DNA of 17,510 bases from positions 1 to 17,510 of the forward strand of contig PCAH01000021.1 in assembly GCA_002730485.1 (NCBI GenBank). Direction: 5' to 3'. The notes under the pieces were generated by a model. It did no database searches. It was not told the origin of the DNA and saw nothing but the letters and a program-made list of their open reading frames with translations. The translations under genes and the position numbers were made by a program. This DNA comes from Dehalococcoidia bacterium (GTDB taxonomy: Bacteria > Chloroflexota > Dehalococcoidia > UBA3495). Each line of letters opens with the position of its first letter. Positions within the stretch are counted from its first letter, which is position 1. Shown here one piece after another: positions 12,090-17,510 of this stretch.

Positions 12090-13571
12090 ATGGAAGTGGA
12101 CATTCCACTACTGCGAGCGAGCCCACCGTGGACGAACCACCCAGCATTCAAAAACCCTCTCCCGTGCCGGCACCACGCGATAGACGGCGCGACGTACACG
12201 ATACCCGCGGAAGCGATGAGCACCGACCTGAAGAATTTTCTGCGCCTCCACCCAAAGGAAAGCAAGCGCCGACGGGGGGACCGCGGAACTTCCACGAAGT
12301 CTTTCAATGTGTGGACGAACGTTGGCAGCAACGCAGTGCAGGTCCCGCGCCTAGTTGGTAGGCAACTGTTCGGGACCGCACGGCGCAGTATTGCGGTAGA
12401 GGGTCGTGCACTGGATGGCACTGTGGCTTTCAATGGTACGCTAAAACCTTTTCAGGACACAGTCGTGTGCGCTGTGCTGGATCGTCTACGCGGTTCCGAA
12501 GCAAAAAGCGGCCTACTCGTCGCAGACTGCGGCTGTGGAAAAACAGTTATGGCCCTGTCAGTCATTGTGGCGCTCGGGCGACGTGCGGCGGTGCTTGTGC
12601 ACACTTCGACGCTGGCCGAGCAGTGGGTTGCCCGGGCCGCAACCTTTGTCCCTGCCGCGCGAGTAGCACGGGTCGGCTGCGGCGTCGCCGACCCCGGAGA
12701 TTTCGATATTGTCATCGCCATGGTCCAGACCGTCGCTCGCGGGGGGACCGACCTGTCGTCCTGTGGTCTCGTCGTCCTCGACGAGTGCCACCACATCGCT
12801 GCCCCGTTCTTCAGCAGAGTCCTCTGTCGTGTTCCTGCCGTCTATCGGCTTGGTCTCTCAGCGACACCGGATAGGTCTGACGGACTGGGCCCCGCCCTGT
12901 CGTTCCTTATTGGTCCCGTTCTTGCGTCGGTACGAAGAAAATCCGAAACATCCCCGTTGCGTGTCGTGCAGATGAATTACAGCGGATGCATCGAGGTGCC
13001 GAAGGATCGGTTCGGGGACATCGCGTATTCACAGCTGATAAATCGTGTCGCCGCAGAGACGAATCGCAACATGGAGATAGCGGGAGTCGTGAGCAAAGCC
13101 TACCAAGATGGGCGAAAGACACTTGTTCTGTCCGATAGGCGCGGTCATCTCGCGGATCTGATGCGGCTCACGACCGAGGAGTTCATGGTACCCGAATCGG
13201 ACCAGATGCTTCTTGTTGGTGTGACCGGAAAGAAGCGTTGTGCACAGCGCGACGCGCGCGTGCCTTTGGCGAAGGTACTGTTCGCATCGTACGGGATGGC
13301 ATCAGAAGGGGCTGATATACGTGGGCTGTCGGTATTGATTCTCGCGACGCCAAGAAAAAGCGAGAACACAATCCGTCAGGTACTGGGTAGACTGCAAAGA
13401 ACGCAAGGTGCTTCCTCGGAAATACAAAGTCTTCCGACAGTCGTCGATGTCGTAGACTGCAAGGTCAACACACTGAAGAACATGGCAATGACACGGAAGA
13501 GAGTGTATCGGTCCATCGTAGCCGCGGGTGTACAGGAACACTCGTCAGGCGCGACGGTGTCGTTCTCATGA
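12090..13571 (+). CDS. SF2 DNA helicase, A18/XPB-like, 493 aa
   Basis: Ordered SF2 motifs are visible: LKPFQ (118-122), Walker A DCGCGKT (146-152), VLVHTSTLAEQW (motif Ia, 168-179), motif II DECHH (231-235), motif III LSATP (256-260), motif V ASEGADI (404-410) and motif VI QVLGRLQR (430-437). The DECHH box and compact two-domain layout match the poxvirus A18 and XPB/Ssl2 group rather than eIF4A-type proteins. A18 is a DNA-dependent ATPase that releases nascent transcripts, so a role in transcription termination or repair is likely. The N-terminal PRLVGRQLFG (86-95) resembles the conserved segment before the helicase core in this group. Start: ATG 12090; an upstream in-frame GTG (12066) is unlikely. 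An ATG at 12041 in another frame lies closer to the A-rich leader. Confidence 0.88.
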   Translation: MEVDIPLLRASPPWTNHPAFKNPLPCRHHAIDGATYTIPAEAMSTDLKNFLRLHPKESKRRRGDRGTSTKSFNVWTNVGSNAVQVPRLVGRQLFGTARRSIAVEGRALDGTVAFNGTLKPFQDTVVCAVLDRLRGSEAKSGLLVADCGCGKTVMALSVIVALGRRAAVLVHTSTLAEQWVARAATFVPAARVARVGCGVADPGDFDIVIAMVQTVARGGTDLSSCGLVVLDECHHIAAPFFSRVLCRVPAVYRLGLSATPDRSDGLGPALSFLIGPVLASVRRKSETSPLRVVQMNYSGCIEVPKDRFGDIAYSQLINRVAAETNRNMEIAGVVSKAYQDGRKTLVLSDRRGHLADLMRLTTEEFMVPESDQMLLVGVTGKKRCAQRDARVPLAKVLFASYGMASEGADIRGLSVLILATPRKSENTIRQVLGRLQRTQGASSEIQSLPTVVDVVDCKVNTLKNMAMTRKRVYRSIVAAGVQEHSSGATVSFS

Positions 13572-13577
13572 CACTTT

Positions 13578-13602
13578 TTTTTTCCTCTGCAAAGGTAAAA
13601 AA
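13578..13602 (+). terminator. T/A-arm hairpin after the helicase stop
   Basis: TTTTTT-CCT (13578-13586) pairs with AGG-AAAAAA (13593-13602, one bulged T at 13596) across a 6-nt loop, 7 bp after the TGA (13569-13571). It is the longest stem at any gene end in the window. It also lies 15 bp before the next ATG, so the A6 arm could instead be part of that gene's leader. Confidence 0.45.
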
Positions 13603-13616
13603 GACAAGCCCGAACT

Positions 13617-16600
13617 ATGTCACAAGGGAGAGGCTTGGGTACGGGAGGTGACTTCGACGACGGCTTATCACGCGAATCCCGCAACAAGATTCAGGAGGCG
13701 ATCAAAGAGGTTAGAAAAGCGCGTGCACGCAACCGCAAGGACACATCATCATTGAATGTTGCACCGGGGAACAAATGTGCTAACTGGGAGCCCAATGATT
13801 CACAGGTCCGCCTTCTGGATGCGCATGAAAAAAAGCTCGTTCAGTGCACTCCTAGCACTGTCCCTGCAACGAAACGGGCTGCTGGGCAGCCTCTCTGCCT
13901 CAACGAGCGCGCGTTCGACAGCGGTTCCTCAAGATCTGAGAAGCCCTACTCGAAAGTGTTTGTGAAAGGCAAGTCAGGAGACTATGATCGCTGCCTTCCG
14001 GAAGCGTTGACGATTCCGTACAAATCAGAGACGGATGCAGATAAAGAACTGCAACTTCGGCGCGGTATCGCGGAGATGACGGAGCTGCTCAACATCGGGC
14101 GGCGGGTGTCACAATTCTACGTACCACTGGGCACCTCGGAAACGACAAACAGCTCGCAGCCGGTAGTATTAGGCGTCATACCTCAATCTGTCGCTGCGTC
14201 CATAGGACTCAACACCCGGACCTCAATACATGCGCCTCTCAACAATAACGAAAGCCTAGGCCATCTCAAGCATAAAGAAAACGTGATTCTGACCGGCCAA
14301 GATAATATGGAAGTCAACAGTCAGTTTTCCTCGGCTGACCAGACACTTGCGAAGCCCAAGGAGACTGTGGTTCTGATACCGAAGACAGCATACACACAGA
14401 TGTCGAATTCGGGTAACCTAGCGGAGAAGATTGAAACAAATCTCTGCGTCCCCGGACAGCCAAACAAGTACCAGCCGTTCGACATAAAGAAAACCCTCGA
14501 CGGTAGCTTTAAAATCGCCCGTAACGGCGGTGACCCGGGCCAGCAGGACGAGATTCCGCCCCAGCGTGCAGCATTCGGTAACGAAGACCTTCTAATCGTG
14601 ACAGTCCCAGATTCCATCAGCTGGCATTGTAACGAGGGGCGTTCGCGGTCCGGATGTGAGGCACGCTTCAGAGGCAGCGGGGAGGACTGCTACTGGACCG
14701 GAAACCACGCCATGCACTCGCAGGCGGACGTGCTCATATCGGATAGAAATGTGATCGTGCCGCTGAGTAACATGTTCGAAAAGGGCAACTTTGCCGAGGC
14801 AAGGCTAGACCCGCATCCGGACCAGCTGTACAAACATATGACTGACTATGCCATTGTGAAGAGGGGGAGGATGGATCGCGTGAATAACGGGGATCTGGTG
14901 GTTCCAGCTCGTGCTATCGGCTCGACCCCCGATGCCGTTGCAGGCGCGCAGGATGCCGGCGTAGCCGTGAATGTGCAAGCTTTTACGTATGTAGAAGAAC
15001 AACAGAGAATTAATGTAAATGCTACAGCAAATAGATTAAATGGTCCAGATGCGCTCTTAGAAGATAAGGCCATCGCGTTGTTTGCTATGATAGGCGGCGG
15101 TGCGGTACCAACAGCAGACTGCGGACGCCGATACGGCGGACCCCAACCGGTATCGGCGGACCCAATGACTTTCGACGACAGCAGTACCATCGCCCTTGCA
15201 CGAGTCGGTGATGCTTTATCGATTTCGGCGACTCCGACAGATGTCGGCGAAACGTTCAACGCTAATCAACAAACGTCTCTTGCCAAATTCATTGCGCGGA
15301 CAGGAGTAGCACCGAAACTACGCGTCGCCAATCCGGTTCATGATTTCCGGAACGTGATCATGAATGGCATGAAGTTCTATTCAAGTCTCAATAGTCGGTG
15401 GACGGCATTCAGCAGAGATCCCAACCGGCGTACATGGAACTGTTCTGTATGGTATAATAAAGTCCAGACAGCGGTACTTGTTAGGCAAACAACTGTCAGG
15501 AATGGAATATTTAGCCGCAACACCGCCCCAAACACACTAGCTATCCGGCGCTTGTCCAATGAGCTTGAGACTATGATTACTTCGGCGACGGAAGGTGCCA
15601 CCACGTCGGATTTCTTGGATGGCGGCAACCACAGACAATGGACCGGTTCGTGCTTGAAGGACACGGTGGAAGCAATTCTGCAGGCAAGATTACAGGAACA
15701 AGGAGTAGAAATCGTTGACATACGTACTGCTGTTAGCCCGATCCTAGTCGATCCTAGATGGTTTAATCTCGCTAATCTCGGGGGTGCCGAGCAGAGAGAG
15801 CACAACGCTTGGTTAATGGACAGGCTACGGGAATCGTTCTCGGCGTCGCTGCAGACTTTAGTAGATGCCTACTGTTTAAATGATGAACCGGACCGAGATA
15901 AAGTTACGACAATACTCAAAGTTTTCGAGCGCCCGATTACGATCAACGACATCATGGACCACCTAGATTCCTCCACGCAGAGTCCAGCCGCACGTGCAGC
16001 GCTGGATATCCCGAGCGATTTGAATGCTTCTATAGAGCAGGCCGATGTGGAGATTCAACCCGCTGCCGGTCCTGTAGTCACCGAAGATGTAAGCTTCACC
16101 AAGTGGATAGTTAAGGATCGAGATGCTTATAACGAGAAAGATGAAAAGATCCAAAAAGTTTCCTTCGAGTACAGCAGGAACCCTGCTTGGATATCATCAT
16201 GCACAAGAAACTTCGACATATTAGCTAAGGCAATCGAAAACGTGACCGGCGAAACCGCACCGGCAACGTCATTCCATAAGGCGGTGTTTGTGCGCAATTA
16301 TTTCCCAAGCAAGTTTGATGATCAGAGAAGGGATCCTGCGATAGTGCGATACGATGCCTATCCTCAATCCCCTTTCTCTGGCCCTCGCTCACTAACTTTG
16401 CAACCTGTGCCTAATTCTAATCAGGTAAGGGAACTCGTTGGTGCCATGATTGGTGCCGTTGAAGGTGCGGAGACCGTTGCCCAGCGGGCGCTGAAAATAC
16501 CAGCAGAGCTCAAACGCATCAAAGACGAAGCGAAAGAAAGATCGTTTTCCATGGCGGTACCGGTCATTGATGAGGACGCAGTGACTAAAAAGAAATTTGT

Positions 16601-17510
16601 GAACATTGTCTTCGTCAATGATGAATCATTCTCAGAGCAGTCCGACACAGATGTGCCCAACAAGAGAAGCCTCAACGAGCTCCTCCGCTTTTCGCAGACT
16701 AATGAGAGAGACACTAACAAGCCACATGCGCTCACGGGAACCGTTCCTGATCCATTGTATGCATTCCGGTCAGAAGGCGACGGAAAATGTGTGGCGCTTG
16801 TCGGAAGCAGTACAGTAACCAGACCAATGACGGATAACGATCTTGCTGCGATCAACACCTCACATCGTGTACCAAAGGCCGAACTCGACGATATGTACTA
16901 CGACAAGAGCTTTCATGACCCGAGGCTGGGTTCGGCCTTCCACTTTGAAAATGTGCCCCAACGTCGTCTTTCCGGAACGCAAACCCCGCTTGGCAGAGAG
17001 CGGCGCGTGTATATGGGAGCGACACCAAGCGGCCCGCGCCCCCTGCGCGGAAACAAAACGACCAGTGGCTGGATGAAGCAGTACCTCGTCGATTCCGGTG
17101 ATGCATGGGAGAAGATTCATCAGGTCGGAACCTTCCGGAACATCACCAGTCGGCTCGACGAAGTGACGAAGAATGTCGCGGTTGGCTTCATGGAAGAGGA
17201 GGAGTTTGACCACGTCATGCGCGCCGTGGTCGATATATGCAACGAATACGGGCTGTGGGGGTACCTTGCAGATTCTTCCGGATTGACGCAGCAGATGGTT
17301 CAGAAGTTCTACGCAGACGATCAGGATGTGCGCGGGAATTACGGTACACTTATCACATCCCCTTTCGACAACAAAGAGGCAGACACACATACTCCTGCTT
17401 CCGCAAAGCTAGCTGAATACATTAGGAATCGCATCGAGGGCTTTATTTGGGACGGTCAGCCCAACGAAGATATAGCATACCTGCGGGCAACAAACAAGAA
17501 TGCCGTTAAG
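13617..17510 (+). CDS. Giant orphan protein, 5' part, at least 1,298 aa (runs off right edge)
   Basis: From ATG 13617 the frame is open for 1,298 codons to the window edge, the only long open frame in this quarter of the window. It begins MSQGRGLGTGGDFDDGLSRE, then a Lys/Arg-rich helix (KIQEAIKEVRKARARNRK). The body is soluble, with scattered Cys and Trp, no transmembrane segment and no motif I can name. A helix-rich stretch (RELVGAMIGAVEGAETVAQR, about residue 940) and alternating beta-like segments suggest several domains. Codon use is less GC-biased than in neighbouring genes, with more A/T-ending codons and a clearly AT-rich patch near 14990-15060. Size and lack of catalytic motifs fit a major virion or core protein, which is inference only; the missing C-terminus could change this. 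Confidence 0.8.
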   Translation, partial: MSQGRGLGTGGDFDDGLSRESRNKIQEAIKEVRKARARNRKDTSSLNVAPGNKCANWEPNDSQVRLLDAHEKKLVQCTPSTVPATKRAAGQPLCLNERAFDSGSSRSEKPYSKVFVKGKSGDYDRCLPEALTIPYKSETDADKELQLRRGIAEMTELLNIGRRVSQFYVPLGTSETTNSSQPVVLGVIPQSVAASIGLNTRTSIHAPLNNNESLGHLKHKENVILTGQDNMEVNSQFSSADQTLAKPKETVVLIPKTAYTQMSNSGNLAEKIETNLCVPGQPNKYQPFDIKKTLDGSFKIARNGGDPGQQDEIPPQRAAFGNEDLLIVTVPDSISWHCNEGRSRSGCEARFRGSGEDCYWTGNHAMHSQADVLISDRNVIVPLSNMFEKGNFAEARLDPHPDQLYKHMTDYAIVKRGRMDRVNNGDLVVPARAIGSTPDAVAGAQDAGVAVNVQAFTYVEEQQRINVNATANRLNGPDALLEDKAIALFAMIGGGAVPTADCGRRYGGPQPVSADPMTFDDSSTIALARVGDALSISATPTDVGETFNANQQTSLAKFIARTGVAPKLRVANPVHDFRNVIMNGMKFYSSLNSRWTAFSRDPNRRTWNCSVWYNKVQTAVLVRQTTVRNGIFSRNTAPNTLAIRRLSNELETMITSATEGATTSDFLDGGNHRQWTGSCLKDTVEAILQARLQEQGVEIVDIRTAVSPILVDPRWFNLANLGGAEQREHNAWLMDRLRESFSASLQTLVDAYCLNDEPDRDKVTTILKVFERPITINDIMDHLDSSTQSPAARAALDIPSDLNASIEQADVEIQPAAGPVVTEDVSFTKWIVKDRDAYNEKDEKIQKVSFEYSRNPAWISSCTRNFDILAKAIENVTGETAPATSFHKAVFVRNYFPSKFDDQRRDPAIVRYDAYPQSPFSGPRSLTLQPVPNSNQVRELVGAMIGAVEGAETVAQRALKIPAELKRIKDEAKERSFSMAVPVIDEDAVTKKKFVNIVFVNDESFSEQSDTDVPNKRSLNELLRFSQTNERDTNKPHALTGTVPDPLYAFRSEGDGKCVALVGSSTVTRPMTDNDLAAINTSHRVPKAELDDMYYDKSFHDPRLGSAFHFENVPQRRLSGTQTPLGRERRVYMGATPSGPRPLRGNKTTSGWMKQYLVDSGDAWEKIHQVGTFRNITSRLDEVTKNVAVGFMEEEEFDHVMRAVVDICNEYGLWGYLADSSGLTQQMVQKFYADDQDVRGNYGTLITSPFDNKEADTHTPASAKLAEYIRNRIEGFIWDGQPNEDIAYLRATNKNAVK

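Noticed and set aside
1..17510. CRISPR array, tRNA, rRNA, insertion sequence or integrase
   Set aside because: I looked for regularly spaced repeats, cloverleaf-type sequences, transposase motifs and terminal inverted repeats and found none. The only clear tandem repeats are the coding ones described.

Overview
The window reads as a piece of a GC-rich large eukaryotic DNA virus genome, most likely phylum Nucleocytoviricota. Genes lie on both strands with spacers of mostly under 100 bp, 3' ends touch or overlap, and I see no ribosome-binding sites, tRNAs or operon-type spacing. Hallmark-type genes support this: RNA polymerase subunit RPB5, TFIIS, an FCS-type late transcription factor of the VLTF-2/A1L kind, an SF2 helicase of the A18/XPB kind, a DUF5767-like virion protein, and a virion protein with the 'SxDRxxG...Y.LA..L' architecture common in these viruses. 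I cannot assign a family from sequence alone.

Layout. 1-1428 (-): 5' part of a virion-type protein running off the left edge. 1485-1763 (+): small orphan. 1764-2047: AT-rich spacer. 2048-2353 (+): RING-H2 protein with an extra N-terminal zinc motif, convergent with a small orphan (2361-2621 -). 2656-2973 (-): helical protein built of five 12-residue repeats. 3028-3777 (+): VLTF-2-like factor, overlapping the 3' end of a small (-) gene (3728-3973). 3998-4450 (-): membrane-anchored orphan. 4499-4870 (+): double CCHC zinc-knuckle protein, overlapping TFIIS (4707-5249 +) in another frame. 5246-5737 (-): acidic protein. 5825-7141 (+): 438-aa orphan. 7121-7759 (-): 212-aa orphan. 7792-8643 (-): DUF5767-like protein. 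8925-10829 (-): FYVE-PI3-kinase fusion, followed in frame by an ATG-less 64-codon open stretch (8730-8924). 10869-11453 (+): myristoylated-type repeat protein. 11454-11987 (-): RPB5. 12090-13571 (+): SF2 helicase. 13617-17510 (+): at least 1,298 codons of a giant orphan protein running off the right edge.

How the genes fit together. RPB5, TFIIS, the VLTF-2-like factor and the helicase form a virus-encoded transcription set, consistent with cytoplasmic or self-sufficient late transcription. The DUF5767-like protein, the left-edge protein and possibly the giant right-edge protein would be virion components. The RING protein and the FYVE-PI3-kinase look host-directed: ubiquitin ligation, and endosomal PI3P signalling. 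The FYVE-PI3-kinase shares a 39-bp divergent promoter with a protein that starts with an N-myristoylation signal and carries MSTE-type tandem repeats. I consider this pair the most interesting content: a putative lipid kinase that should both make and bind PI3P, beside a lipid-anchored repeat protein.

Control signals. Several genes have a run of 5-9 A residues just before the start codon, striking in this GC-rich DNA, and several stop codons sit inside short inverted repeats.
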